This document shows positions 8,650-16,277 of a stretch of DNA of 64,000 nt, in pieces (position 1 is the stretch's first letter; every line of letters begins with the position of its first letter). The notes under the pieces were generated by a model that saw nothing but the letters and a program-made list of their open reading frames with translations, was not told where the DNA came from and ran no database searches. This DNA is from Spirosoma sordidisoli (GTDB lineage: Bacteria; Bacteroidota; Bacteroidia; Cytophagales; Spirosomataceae), in NCBI RefSeq assembly GCF_004138325.1, contig NZ_SBLB01000007.1, positions 327,495-391,494 on the forward strand. Reading direction: 5' to 3'. A program made the translations under genes and the position numbers.

Positions 8650-11076
8650 ATGCGCTACGCTAAAGCTTCGCTCTTTGTTATTCTGACTGTTTTATTGGTT
8701 TACGCGTTGAATCGCCCCTGGGGTGTAGTGCCGGCATTCGGGCCTTTACTGAGTCCATTTGTGGGTTTCTGGCAGAACGCCGAGACCACTGAAGCCGCTG
8801 ATGAAGAGCTGATCCTGAAAGGCACCCGGGCACCCGTTACTGTCGTATTCGATGACCTGGCTATTCCGCACGTGTTTGCGCAGAACGACCGCGACGCTTA
8901 TTTCGCGCAGGGGTACCTGACGGCCCGTGATCGGCTCTGGCAGATGGAATTTCAGACACACGCTGCCGCCGGGCGCGTGGCCGAGATTGTGGGCGATCGG
9001 GCGCTGGAGCTGGACCGGTACAACCGGCGGCTGGGAATGGGGTTCGGCGCCGAACGATCCGTCAAGGCCATGCTGACCGATCCGCGCTCGCGGGAGTCAG
9101 TAGAAGCGTATACCGCCGGGGTCAATGCTTACATCAGCCAGCTCAGCCCGGCTCAGTACCCACTGGAGTACAAACTGCTCGGCTACAAACCCGAACCCTG
9201 GCAGGCTATCAAGTGCGCCTATTTCCTGAAATACATGTCGGGCGTGCTGGCGCTTGGGGCCGACGACCTGAACATGAGCAATGTGCTCCGCCGGATTGGC
9301 CCGGCGGCTACCGCCGATCTGTTTCCCGACTACCCGTTTCGCGAAGATCCTATCATTCCGGTGGGTACGTCCTGGGATTTCAAACCAGTTGCTGTACCGG
9401 CCACTCCGCCCAACGCGTTTACCAGCAGCGAACCGCTGGCGATGAAATGGCCCGATCACGACCCGGCTATTGGGAGTAACAACTGGGCGGTTGGTCCGCA
9501 AAAGTCAGCCACCGGCTATCCTATTCTGGCCAACGATCCGCACCTGTCGCTCAGCCTGCCGTCTATCTGGTATCAGATGCAGCTCGTTACTCCAACCATG
9601 AATGTATACGGGGCCACCATGCCCGGCGCACCGGGGGTAATTATCGGGTTCAACAAACAGGTGGCCTGGGGCGTCACCAACGTGGGGGCTGATGTACTCG
9701 ATTTTTATCAGATACGTTTCCGGGATGCCTCGCAGCGGGAGTACTGGCATGACAACCGCTGGAAACCCGTTACCCGTCGTATCGAGCGAATCAAGGTGAA
9801 AGGGCAGGCCGACGTAATAGATACCGTATTGTATACGCACCACGGCCCCGTTATGTACATGGCTGGCCAGAAACCGTTCGCCAAAAATGTTCCGGTGGGG
9901 TATGCCGCCCGCTGGATCGCCCACGAAGAGTCGAACGATTTTCTGACGTATTACCTCCTCGACCGGGCTAAAAACCACGCCGATTATCGCGAAGCGCTGC
10001 GTTATTACGGAGCCCCTGCCCAAAACTTCGTGTTTGCCGATGTAGCCAGAGACATTGCCATCTCGCCCAATGGTCGCTTTCCGTTGAAGTGGAAAGATCA
10101 GGGTAAGTTTTTGCTCGACGGGACTAACCCGGCTCATGACTGGCAGGGCTGGATTCCGGCCGCGCATAATCCGCACGTTAAAAACCCACCGCGCGGGTTT
10201 GTCAGCTCCGCTAACCAGTCGTCTACCGACCCAACCTATCCGTATTACATCAACTGGCAGTTTGCTCCCTACGAGCGGGGTGTACGCATCAACCAACGGT
10301 TAGCGCGCATGCAACAGGCTACTCCCGACAGTCTGCGGCAGCTACAGAACGACAATATGAACGTGCGGGCGGCCAACGCTCTGCCCGTGTTTCTGAACTA
10401 TGTACAGACGCAAAAGCTGACAGGCCAGCAGCCCAAGGCACTGGCGGTGCTGAAAGCCTGGCGTTACACCAATGATGTGAGCGAAATAGCACCGACCATC
10501 TTCACCGAATGGACGCGGCAATGCATGGACGCGGTCTGGAACGATAATTTTCCGAACAATGACTCGACCACTCTGCGCTACCCCAGCTTTGACCGTACGC
10601 TCCAGCTGGCCGAAAAAGACCCCAGTGCCAGCTGGTTCGACGATGTTAACACGCCCGCCCGCGAAACCATCAATGATGTACTGACGCAGAGTTTCCGCGC
10701 GGCTGTCGATTCGCTGACCCGGCAGCACGGCCCACTCGGTACGTCATGGCAGTGGGGGAAGCACAAAGCCACCCGCATCAGTCACCTGGCCCGGCTCGAC
10801 GCCCTCAGCGCGCTGAACGTACAGATTGGCGGAGGGAATGGTATCGTAAACGCCACGACCGAGCGTACCGGCCCCTCCTGGCGGATGGTGGTAGCCCTCG
10901 GCCCGAAGCCGAGAGCCTACGGCGTTTATCCGGGTGGGCAGTCCGGTAACCCCGGGAGCCCACACTACCTCAACATGCTGGAAACCTGGCGTACGGGGCA
11001 ACTCAACGAATTGCTCTTTTTGCTGTCGGCCGATGAGAAACATGCCCGAATCAGGCGCCGGGTTACTATAAAATAA
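8650..11076 (+). CDS. Penicillin acylase family protein (Ntn-hydrolase)
   Basis: 808 residues from the ATG at 8650, which gives a clean signal anchor (MRYAKASLFVILTVLLVYAL); an upstream in-frame start at 8593 would put 19 polar residues before it. The alpha-chain region (DDLAIPHVFAQNDRDAYFAQ, TARDRLWQME) is typical of the penicillin G acylase/quorum-quenching acylase superfamily. The catalytic Ser is about residue 276 in AIGSNNW, where the proenzyme is autocleaved so that Ser becomes the N-terminal nucleophile. The beta-chain motif VIIGFNKQVAWGVTNVGAD follows. These periplasmic enzymes hydrolyse amide bonds of beta-lactams, acyl-homoserine lactones or other N-acyl compounds; the substrate cannot be told from sequence alone. 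Confidence 0.93.
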   Translation: MRYAKASLFVILTVLLVYALNRPWGVVPAFGPLLSPFVGFWQNAETTEAADEELILKGTRAPVTVVFDDLAIPHVFAQNDRDAYFAQGYLTARDRLWQMEFQTHAAAGRVAEIVGDRALELDRYNRRLGMGFGAERSVKAMLTDPRSRESVEAYTAGVNAYISQLSPAQYPLEYKLLGYKPEPWQAIKCAYFLKYMSGVLALGADDLNMSNVLRRIGPAATADLFPDYPFREDPIIPVGTSWDFKPVAVPATPPNAFTSSEPLAMKWPDHDPAIGSNNWAVGPQKSATGYPILANDPHLSLSLPSIWYQMQLVTPTMNVYGATMPGAPGVIIGFNKQVAWGVTNVGADVLDFYQIRFRDASQREYWHDNRWKPVTRRIERIKVKGQADVIDTVLYTHHGPVMYMAGQKPFAKNVPVGYAARWIAHEESNDFLTYYLLDRAKNHADYREALRYYGAPAQNFVFADVARDIAISPNGRFPLKWKDQGKFLLDGTNPAHDWQGWIPAAHNPHVKNPPRGFVSSANQSSTDPTYPYYINWQFAPYERGVRINQRLARMQQATPDSLRQLQNDNMNVRAANALPVFLNYVQTQKLTGQQPKALAVLKAWRYTNDVSEIAPTIFTEWTRQCMDAVWNDNFPNNDSTTLRYPSFDRTLQLAEKDPSASWFDDVNTPARETINDVLTQSFRAAVDSLTRQHGPLGTSWQWGKHKATRISHLARLDALSALNVQIGGGNGIVNATTERTGPSWRMVVALGPKPRAYGVYPGGQSGNPGSPHYLNMLETWRTGQLNELLFLLSADEKHARIRRRVTIK

Positions 11077-11130
11077 GGTCACGATCAGATCAATATATCA
11101 ATCAACGCGACTACGGGTCGTTTCTGGAAT

Positions 11131-11493
11131 ATGCGTCAAATTATTGCCATTGCCGTGCTGAGTTTGCTGGTGCAGCTCGTTTTTCCCTGGTGGAGTCTGG
11201 CTGTTGTATCATTTGCTATCTGCTGCTGGCGGAGTCCAGGCGCGGGACGGGCCTTTGTGTATGGCTTCGTCGGGGTGGGTATTGTCTGGCTGCTGTACGC
11301 CCTGATGATACAGCTCCGCACCGACGGGGTTTTTGTGGGGCGGATGAGCGAGTTGCTTTTTAAAACGAACGGAGGGGTGCTGCCGGTCCTGGTGACAACG
11401 CTGGTGAGCGGTCTGGTGGGTGGTTTAGCCGGAGTGGCCGGATTCTTTGTCCGGCAGGCCAGCGGAAATCAAATCGCAAATCGTATCTCCTAA
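11131..11493 (+). CDS. Small integral membrane protein, unknown function
   Basis: 120 residues with four predicted membrane segments (about 3-20, 22-34, 41-62 and 88-110), ending in a short polar tail. I recognise no family. It starts 54 nt after the acylase gene on the same strand and may be co-transcribed with it. Its 3' end lies directly before a run of AATCGTAAATC-like repeats and the promoter of the following ompH-like gene. Confidence 0.7.
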   Translation: MRQIIAIAVLSLLVQLVFPWWSLAVVSFAICCWRSPGAGRAFVYGFVGVGIVWLLYALMIQLRTDGVFVGRMSELLFKTNGGVLPVLVTTLVSGLVGGLAGVAGFFVRQASGNQIANRIS

Positions 11494-11502
11494 TCGTAAA
11501 TC
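11466..11502 (+). repeat. Short AATCGTAAATC-type direct repeats
   Basis: The stretch contains repeated units of the form AATCGCAAATCGTA and AATCGTAAATC, partly inside the end of the small membrane protein gene. The same words recur at 20780-20815, suggesting a dispersed short repeat family in this genome. Confidence 0.4.
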
Positions 11503-11506
11503 CCTA

Positions 11507-11514
11507 TACCTTTG
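11507..11514 (+). promoter_or_regulatory. Candidate -7 promoter element for the ompH-like gene
   Basis: TACCTTTG matches the Bacteroidota -7 consensus exactly and lies 35 nt upstream of the GTG start at 11549. No clear -33 TTG was seen. Confidence 0.5.
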
Positions 11515-11548
11515 TAAGATAAACAAGTCACTAACTAATTCATTTATC

Positions 11549-12148
11549 GTGAAGAATGCTTCGTTGATTCTTAACGTCGTCCTGACGATTGCCGTAGCCG
11601 TACTGTATTACCTGCATTTTAAAGACCGCCAGCCCGAGACGACTGCCGTGACCAAGCCAGCCCAGGCCAAGGGGAAAGAAATTGTTTACGTAAACGTTGA
11701 CTCGCTGCTGACCAAGTACGAGTATTTCAAAGACACGCAGAAAGTACTCGAGAGCAAACGCTTCCAGCTGGAAAACGATCTGGCCTCCAAAGGGCGCAAC
11801 CTGCAGAACAAGGTGGCCTTTTTTCAGCAGCGGGCTGCTACCATGACGCAGGAGCAGGGCCGGGCTACCGAAGCCTCGCTTCAGAAAGAGCAGCAGGATA
11901 TCCTGGCTTTCCGCGAGCGCGCAGCCCAGAATCTGGCTGCTGAAGAACAGGCGAAGAACAAGCAGCTTTACGACCAGATCTACGATTATCTGAACAAAGT
12001 CAACGCACAGAATAAATACCAGTTCGTGCTGGGCTACACCAAAGGCGGTGGTATTCTGTTCGCGAATCCCGATGCTGATCAGACAAAAACCATTCTGGAC
12101 GGGCTTAACAAGGAATACAAAGACAAGCAGGCTCAACCCAAGAAGTAG
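11549..12148 (+). CDS. OmpH/Skp-family periplasmic protein
   Basis: 199 residues from the GTG at 11549. I prefer this start because the promoter lies at 11507-11514, and because it places a hydrophobic anchor (ASLILNVVLTIAVAVLYYL) at the N-terminus; a longer frame from 11447 would begin upstream of the promoter. The mature part is highly charged and helical (KVLESKRFQLENDLASKGRN, TMTQEQGRATEASLQKEQQD), as in Skp-like chaperones that hold unfolded outer-membrane proteins. The C-terminal strand region (NKYQFVLGYTKGGGILFAN) matches the OmpH body domain. The retained anchor rather than a cleaved signal is common for Bacteroidota members. Confidence 0.85.
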   Translation: MKNASLILNVVLTIAVAVLYYLHFKDRQPETTAVTKPAQAKGKEIVYVNVDSLLTKYEYFKDTQKVLESKRFQLENDLASKGRNLQNKVAFFQQRAATMTQEQGRATEASLQKEQQDILAFRERAAQNLAAEEQAKNKQLYDQIYDYLNKVNAQNKYQFVLGYTKGGGILFANPDADQTKTILDGLNKEYKDKQAQPKK

Positions 12149-12171
12149 CCGATCGGCTCAGGGCCAATCGA

Positions 12172-12210
12172 CAAAAGGGAATTTGTCCAGAGCGGACGGA
12201 TTCCCTTTTG
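12172..12210 (+). terminator. Terminator after the ompH-like gene
   Basis: An 11-bp perfect stem (CAAAAGGGAAT / ATTCCCTTTTG) with an inner GTCC/GGAC pairing lies 23 nt after the stop codon and is followed by a short T-rich run. Confidence 0.7.
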
Positions 12211-12430
12211 CTGTTTTAGTCATCTCATGGGTAGGCGCCGTCCCAAAAAGTGGCACGATTATTGGGCCTGTTAACGACCTATTTTTTGTGGTGACACAGT
12301 ATAGCCGTTAATTAAATTTCAGATTCGGCGTGACCCTAATTTTGTTTATTTCCCGGTATTCCTGTGGGTTAGGCATTGTTTTTGCTTAAAAATTAAGCAA
12401 TCCTGTTTTGATGAGTCATTGCTTCTGACT
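12211..12430. other. Non-coding gap with a palindrome and one promoter-like box
   Basis: No convincing gene. Contents: a TAATTTTG promoter-like box at 12337-12344 on the plus strand without a clear -33 partner, and a perfect palindrome TTGCTTAA-AAA-TTAAGCAA at 12382-12400. The palindrome could be an operator or a small hairpin. The words at 12230-12265 (GTCCCAAAAAGTGGCAC) resemble transposon-end sequence, but no partner end was found. Confidence 0.4.
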
Positions 12431-12582
12431 GGAGAAAAGGCCAACACCGCCCGGGTTGGGCCGATGCCGTAACAAGTCTTGAGGCTGTGACTTCGTTACC
12501 ACTCTTCGGGGTGTCAACATCGGCCTACCCAGGCGACCTTTCCCCGGCGAGACACTATTTTCGCCCGGCCTTGCAAACCTCC
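12431..12582. ncRNA. Candidate structured RNA upstream of smpB, family unknown
   Basis: This segment folds into nested, mostly perfect stems. Closing pairs: GGAG 12431-12434 with CTCC 12579-12582, and AAGGCC 12437-12442 with GGCCTT 12567-12572. Inside, CCCGGGT 12450-12456 pairs with ACCCAGG 12527-12533 (one mismatch) and GGCCGATG 12459-12466 pairs perfectly with CATCGGCC 12518-12525. The latter encloses two hairpins: GTAAC-AAGTC 12469-12478 with 12489-12499 (one bulge), and CACTC-TTCG-GGGTG 12500-12513. A third hairpin is GGCGA 12546-12550 with TCGCC 12561-12565. The TTCG tetraloop favours the plus strand; one wobble pair favours minus. It is not recognisable as tmRNA, RNase P RNA or SRP RNA. 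Confidence 0.5.
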
Positions 12583-12615
12583 CTCCGCTTCCCGGTGTTT
12601 GTGTTCTTACCTGGC

Positions 12616-12623
12616 TACCTTTG
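12616..12623 (+). promoter_or_regulatory. Candidate -7 promoter element upstream of smpB
   Basis: TACCTTTG, an exact TAnnTTTG match, 119 nt upstream of the smpB ATG. A TTTG lies only 14 nt further upstream, closer than the usual spacing. A second, less perfect box (TAACCTTTG) sits immediately before the ATG. Confidence 0.4.
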
Positions 12624-12742
12624 TGGCCTTTTTCCGGTTTATATTTTTGGCGTTCATGCCTGACCAAAACAGGTCGGCACAGGAACTGGGTGTAAACTGC
12701 ATCGCCTTTTCTGACCAGCATACTGGTCTAACCTTTGCACAC

Positions 12743-13204
12743 ATGGCCTCCGCTTCTATTGTTAAACAAGTTGATATCCGCAATCGCCGGGCTTCGTTCG
12801 AGTACTCGTTTCTCGAAACCTACACCGCTGGCATTGTGCTGACCGGCACCGAAATCAAATCGGTTCGGCAGGGAAAAGTAAATCTCCAGGATGCGTACTG
12901 CCTCATTAACGGGAATGAACTGTTTATCAGACAGATGAATATCTCGCTGTATGCAGAAGGGACGCATTACAACCATGAGCCGCTGCGCGACCGTAAACTC
13001 CTGCTCACCAAACGCGAAATCAGACGGCTCACCGAAAAACTAAAGGACCAGGGACTGACCATCGTACCTATCCGGATGTTCACCAGCGAGCGCGGTTTTG
13101 CGAAGGTCGATATCGCCCTGGCAAAGGGTAAAAAGCTGTATGACAAGCGGGATAGCATAAAGGAAAGGGAGGTCGAACGGGATCTCCAGCGCGAGCGATA
13201 CTAA
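12743..13204 (+). CDS. smpB: SsrA-binding protein SmpB
   Basis: 153 residues from the ATG at 12743, where similarity to SmpB begins (SIVKQVDIRNRRASFEY); the frame stays open upstream but that part is unlike any SmpB. Conserved features are GIVLTGTEIKSVRQGKVNL, the HYNHEP segment and the basic C-terminal tail (KKLYDKRDSIKEREVERDLQ) that enters the ribosomal decoding centre. SmpB binds tmRNA and rescues ribosomes stalled on mRNAs without a stop codon. No tmRNA gene was found in the window, although a structured segment lies just upstream. Confidence 0.96.
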   Translation: MASASIVKQVDIRNRRASFEYSFLETYTAGIVLTGTEIKSVRQGKVNLQDAYCLINGNELFIRQMNISLYAEGTHYNHEPLRDRKLLLTKREIRRLTEKLKDQGLTIVPIRMFTSERGFAKVDIALAKGKKLYDKRDSIKEREVERDLQRERY

Positions 13205-13236
13205 TTTTCCACAAATCTTGTCGTTTTGTGGATAAG
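13205..13236. promoter_or_regulatory. Inverted pair of DnaA-box-like sequences between smpB and the HNH gene
   Basis: TTTTCCACA at 13205-13213 (one mismatch to the DnaA box) and TGTGGATAA at 13228-13236 (exact reverse complement of TTATCCACA) form an 8-bp inverted repeat TCCACAAA / TTTGTGGA. The same hairpin could be a weak end of the smpB transcript; DnaA binding is only inferred from the 9-mers. Confidence 0.35.
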
Positions 13237-13275
13237 TCTGTAAATTGCTACCGTACAGAGGCATCCAAACGCGAT

Positions 13276-13791
13276 ATGGGCAGGAAAGTATTAGTCTTAA
13301 ATCAAGATTACAGCGCACTCAGCATCTGCTCCGTTCCCAAAGCATTTTTGCTGGTTTACTTAGACAAAGCCGAACTCGTTGCCGAATCGGAGCAATTCAT
13401 GCTGCGAACCGTTTCTGCCGAGTTTCCGATGCCGTCGGTTATCCGTCTGCATCGGTACGTGAATCTGCCTTACAAAGGCGTTATGCTAACGAGGCAGAAT
13501 ATATTCAAACGCGATGGGCACCGCTGTCAGTACTGCGGTACGCCGGAAGACCTCACGCTTGATCATGTTATGCCGAAATCGAGAGGAGGCAAAACCAGTT
13601 GGGATAACCTGGCTACCGCCTGCAAACGCTGTAACTCCAGGAAAGGAGATTACACGCCCGACGAAGCTAACATGAAACTGCGCCAGAAACCGTTCAAACC
13701 TACGTTTCTGGTTTTTTTACGCGAATTTTCGGGCTCCATAGAAGAAAGCTGGATGCCGTTTCTAGCCAGAAAAGAAAAAGCGTTTTTATAA
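13276..13791 (+). CDS. HNH endonuclease family protein
   Basis: 171 residues from the ATG at 13276 (MGRKVLVLNQDYSALSICSV), the conserved start of this family; an in-frame codon at 13228 lies inside the inverted repeat. The C-terminal half has a zinc-binding HNH domain: CQYC near residue 87, LDHVMPKSRGG with the catalytic His, WDNLATACKRCNSRKG with the second Cys pair, then a conserved tail KPFKPTFLVFL. Such proteins are very common single genes in Bacteroidota, annotated as HNH endonucleases without known role. It sits between smpB and rpsA with no sign of a restriction partner, so a housekeeping function is as likely as defence. Confidence 0.92.
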   Translation: MGRKVLVLNQDYSALSICSVPKAFLLVYLDKAELVAESEQFMLRTVSAEFPMPSVIRLHRYVNLPYKGVMLTRQNIFKRDGHRCQYCGTPEDLTLDHVMPKSRGGKTSWDNLATACKRCNSRKGDYTPDEANMKLRQKPFKPTFLVFLREFSGSIEESWMPFLARKEKAFL

Positions 13792-13807
13792 AAAAACAGT
13801 AGCCAGA

Positions 13808-13870
13808 CAGGGAGGCCGACAGAAAGGACGGGATAACCGCTTCTTTTCTGTCGGCCTCCCTGCCTTTTTT
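13808..13870 (+). terminator. Strong intrinsic terminator after the HNH gene
   Basis: A perfect 18-bp stem (arms 13808-13825 and 13845-13862, core GGGAGGCCGACAG) with a 19-nt loop is followed directly by CCTTTTTT. It isolates the HNH gene from rpsA. Confidence 0.9.
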
Positions 13871-13906
13871 CCGGCCTGTCAGAACTTTTTGCCCGAAAAG
13901 ATTGCT

Positions 13907-13914
13907 TACCTTTG
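13907..13914 (+). promoter_or_regulatory. Promoter of rpsA
   Basis: TACCTTTG followed by GCAGTCC. A TTTTTG at 13886-13891 is a possible -33 region with 15-nt spacing, short of the usual 19-20. The downstream word TTTGCAGTCC is also present at the tRNA-Cys promoter and the first right-edge promoter. Confidence 0.65.
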
Positions 13915-13964
13915 CAGTCCTTTTTCAAGGATAACAATCTATAAACCAAAAGTCAGCGCGCCAT

Positions 13965-13995
13965 TGACCCAGCGCCTGATGTACCGAGTGGGTCA
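13965..13995 (+). promoter_or_regulatory. Leader hairpin of the rpsA mRNA
   Basis: TGACCCA and TGGGTCA form a 7-bp stem with a 17-nt loop in the roughly 90-nt untranslated leader, ending 14 nt before the start codon. S1 synthesis is autoregulated in E. coli through its leader; a similar role here is only an inference. Confidence 0.4.
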
Positions 13996-14009
13996 GGAAA
14001 CCATTTTTT

Positions 14010-15794
14010 ATGAGCAAAACGCAGCAACGCGAACTGCCGGCATTTGATTGGGACCGGGCAGACAACAAAGGATTTGGAAGTGGCTATTCGGATGACGAGC
14101 GCAACCGGATGTTAGAACTCTACGACAACACCCTGTCGGAGGTTAAAGAGAAAGAAGTGGTGATGGGAACCGTAGTTGGGATCACAGACCGGGAGGTGCT
14201 GCTCAACATCGGATTCAAGTCGGATGGGTTGGTGCCAGCTTCTGAATTCCGGGATCTGCCGGACCTGAAGATGGGTGATGAAGTTGAAGTTTACGTAGAA
14301 AATCAGGAAGACCCGAACGGCCAGCTGGTGCTCTCGCGCAAGAAAGCGAAAGTAATCACCGCCTGGCAGAAAATCCAGAAGGCGCTGGACGAAGACCTCG
14401 TTATTGATGGCTTCGTAAAACGCCGGACCAAAGGTGGCCTGATCGTTGATATTTACAGTGTAGAAGCGTTCTTGCCCGGTTCGCAGATCGACGTGAAGCC
14501 GATCCGTGACTTCGATATTTTCGTTGGCAAGAAAATGGAGGTTAAAGTCGTCAAGATCAACTATGCAAACGACAACGTAGTTGTTTCGCACAAAGTACTG
14601 ATCGAGAAAGACCTCGAAGCACAACGTGCCCAAATCCTGAACAACCTCGAAAAAGGTCAGGTACTCGAAGGGGTGATCAAGAACATGACCAACTTCGGTG
14701 TGTTCATCGACCTCGGTGGCGTAGATGGTCTGCTGCACATCACGGATATCTCGTGGGGCCGTATCAGCCATCCGTCCGAGGTACTGCACCTCGACCAGAA
14801 AGTCAACGTGGTTGTCCTCGACTTCGATGAAGACAAGAAGCGGATTTCGCTGGGTATGAAGCAACTGCAGGCTCACCCATGGGATGCGCTGTCGGACGAT
14901 ATTCAGGTTGGTTCGAAAGTAAAAGGCAAAATCGTGAACGTAGCCGACTACGGTGCGTTCCTCGAACTGATGCCGGGTGTAGAAGGCCTGATCCACGTGT
15001 CAGAAATGTCGTGGTCGCAGCACCTGCGTAACCCACAAGAGTTCCTGAAAGTAGGCGACGAAGTAGAAGCGCAGGTGCTGACGCTCGATCGCAACGATCG
15101 GAAAATGTCGCTGGGCATCAAGCAACTGACCGAAGATCCCTGGACCCGCCCCGAACTGCGGACCAAGTATGCCATCGGTACGAAGCATAAAGGCCTGGTG
15201 CGTAACCTGACCAACTTCGGCCTGTTCCTCGAACTGGAAGAAGGTATCGATGGTCTGGTACACGTGTCGGATCTGTCGTGGACCAAGAAAGTAAAACACC
15301 CATCGGACTTCATCAAGGTAGGTGAAGAACTGGAGGTTGTGGTACTGGAACTGGACGTCGACAACCGTCGTCTGGCCCTGGGTCACAAGCAGCTCGAAGA
15401 AAACCCATGGGATACGTTCGAGTCTGTGTTTGCAGTAGGTACCATTCACCGGTGCACGATCCTGAGCAAAAACGACAAGATGGCTACGCTCGAACTGCCC
15501 TACGGCATCGAGGGCTTCTCGTCGCTCAAGAATCTGGGCAAAGAAGACGGTACCTTCGCTGAAGTGGGTGAAAACCTCGACTTCAAAGTGACCGAATTCT
15601 CGAAAGAAGAGAAACGTATCATGCTCTCGCACACGAAAACGTGGCAGGAGAAAAACGAGCCGGTAAAAGAGCAGAAGCCGAAAGCCCCCAAGGCACCGTC
15701 GACTTCGACCTCCAACCAGTCGGATCGTGGTGCAACCCTGGGTGATCTCGATGCCCTGGCTGCCCTGAAAGAGCAGATGGAAGGCCGCAACTAA
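14010..15794 (+). CDS. rpsA: 30S ribosomal protein S1
   Basis: 594 residues with six S1 (OB-fold) repeats at about 45-115, 130-200, 215-285, 300-370, 388-458 and 475-545. Typical repeat cores are NFGVFIDLGGVDGLLHITDI and DYGAFLELMPGVEGLIHVSE. It binds mRNA at the 30S platform. Genes of this bacterial group largely lack Shine-Dalgarno sequences, so initiation may depend on other mRNA features. The tail is rich in Lys, Pro and Ser (KEQKPKAPKAPSTST) and ends with a short helix (LDALAALKEQMEGRN). It is a single-gene transcript with its own promoter, leader and terminator. Confidence 0.97.
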   Translation: MSKTQQRELPAFDWDRADNKGFGSGYSDDERNRMLELYDNTLSEVKEKEVVMGTVVGITDREVLLNIGFKSDGLVPASEFRDLPDLKMGDEVEVYVENQEDPNGQLVLSRKKAKVITAWQKIQKALDEDLVIDGFVKRRTKGGLIVDIYSVEAFLPGSQIDVKPIRDFDIFVGKKMEVKVVKINYANDNVVVSHKVLIEKDLEAQRAQILNNLEKGQVLEGVIKNMTNFGVFIDLGGVDGLLHITDISWGRISHPSEVLHLDQKVNVVVLDFDEDKKRISLGMKQLQAHPWDALSDDIQVGSKVKGKIVNVADYGAFLELMPGVEGLIHVSEMSWSQHLRNPQEFLKVGDEVEAQVLTLDRNDRKMSLGIKQLTEDPWTRPELRTKYAIGTKHKGLVRNLTNFGLFLELEEGIDGLVHVSDLSWTKKVKHPSDFIKVGEELEVVVLELDVDNRRLALGHKQLEENPWDTFESVFAVGTIHRCTILSKNDKMATLELPYGIEGFSSLKNLGKEDGTFAEVGENLDFKVTEFSKEEKRIMLSHTKTWQEKNEPVKEQKPKAPKAPSTSTSNQSDRGATLGDLDALAALKEQMEGRN

Positions 15795-15826
15795 GACCAG
15801 TTCCTGTTGTCCTACCTAGATAGTAT

Positions 15827-15861
15827 CGCCCCGGTATTCGACAATACCGGGGCGTTTTTTT
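15827..15861 (+). terminator. Intrinsic terminator of rpsA
   Basis: A perfect 12-bp stem (CGCCCCGGTATT / AATACCGGGGCG) with a 4-nt loop is followed by seven T. Confidence 0.93.
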
Positions 15862-15870
15862 GGCGTGACT

Positions 15871-15901
15871 TTTGCCTGCGATAGATAAATACCTATATTT
15901 G
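15871..15901 (+). promoter_or_regulatory. Promoter of tRNA-Cys
   Basis: TTTG at 15871-15874, then 19 nt, then TATATTTG at 15894-15901, an ideal Bacteroidota promoter. The start region GCAGTCCCGAAA resembles that of rpsA and the right-edge promoters. The leader before the tRNA contains a CCCGAA/TTCGGG hairpin (15906-15911 with 15930-15935). Confidence 0.8.
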
Positions 15902-15941
15902 CAGTCCCGAAACGAAGAGTTATCATGTGTTCGGGTAGAAT

Positions 15942-16012
15942 GGTTCCGTGGCCGAGTGGCTAGGCAGAGGTCTGCAAAACCTCGTACAGCGGTTCGAATC
16001 CGCTCGGAACCT
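15942..16012 (+). tRNA. tRNA-Cys (GCA)
   Basis: A 71-nt cloverleaf. The acceptor stem is GGTTCCG 15942-15948 with CGGAACC 16005-16011 and discriminator T at 16012. The anticodon stem is GAGGT/ACCTC with loop CTGCAAA and anticodon GCA at 15974-15976. The T-stem is AGCGG/CCGCT around TTCGAAT. The 3' CCA is not encoded and must be added after transcription. Confidence 0.97.
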
Positions 16013-16023
16013 CTCCGATTATG

Positions 16024-16073
16024 ATTGCCATTTGGCTATTCTTTACAAAAGAAGCCGAATGGCAATTTTTTTT
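16024..16073 (+). terminator. Terminator of tRNA-Cys
   Basis: A 14-bp stem with one G-U pair (16024-16037 with 16053-16066) is followed by a run of eight T, 12 nt after the tRNA. Confidence 0.9.
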
Positions 16074-16185
16074 GCAGAACACCCAAATAAACAAATCGTT
16101 ACCAGTCTGTGTGGCGAATCAGAATTGGCGCTGCTTAGAACCAATATAAATAAAATTGAGCCCTAAAAATATCTAAACCTTGATT

Positions 16186-16217
16186 TTTGCCTATACAGCA
16201 ATCGTGTCGTACTTTTG
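16186..16217 (+). promoter_or_regulatory. Promoter of the alternative complex III / oxidase supercluster
   Basis: TTTG at 16186-16189, 20 nt, then TACTTTTG at 16210-16217. Transcription should start near 16222, leaving a leader of about 55 nt before the ATG at 16278. Confidence 0.75.
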
Positions 16218-16277
16218 TGGGCCAATGAAAAGTTAGTGGTGAATATGGTGATTAACACGTTAACTATACATCTCAAA

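Noticed and set aside
12230..12265. Possible insertion-sequence end (GTCCCAAAAAGTGGCAC)
   Set aside because: No matching inverted end, target duplication or transposase remnant nearby.
12431..12582. Identification of the structured segment as tmRNA, RNase P RNA, SRP RNA or a group II intron
   Set aside because: No tag reading frame or tRNA-like end; no GAGGAAAGTCC or ACAGAACCC words; no GGAAGGAAGCAGCC-type core; and no reverse transcriptase or domain V. The intron-fragment idea cannot be supported from memory alone.
12416..12721. A 101-codon minus-strand frame in the ompH-smpB gap
   Set aside because: It is Arg/Pro/Gly-rich with no family resemblance and coincides with the base-paired segment.
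13276..13791. HNH protein as part of a restriction or defence island
   Set aside because: No methyltransferase, helicase or integrase nearby; it sits between smpB and rpsA in a housekeeping context.
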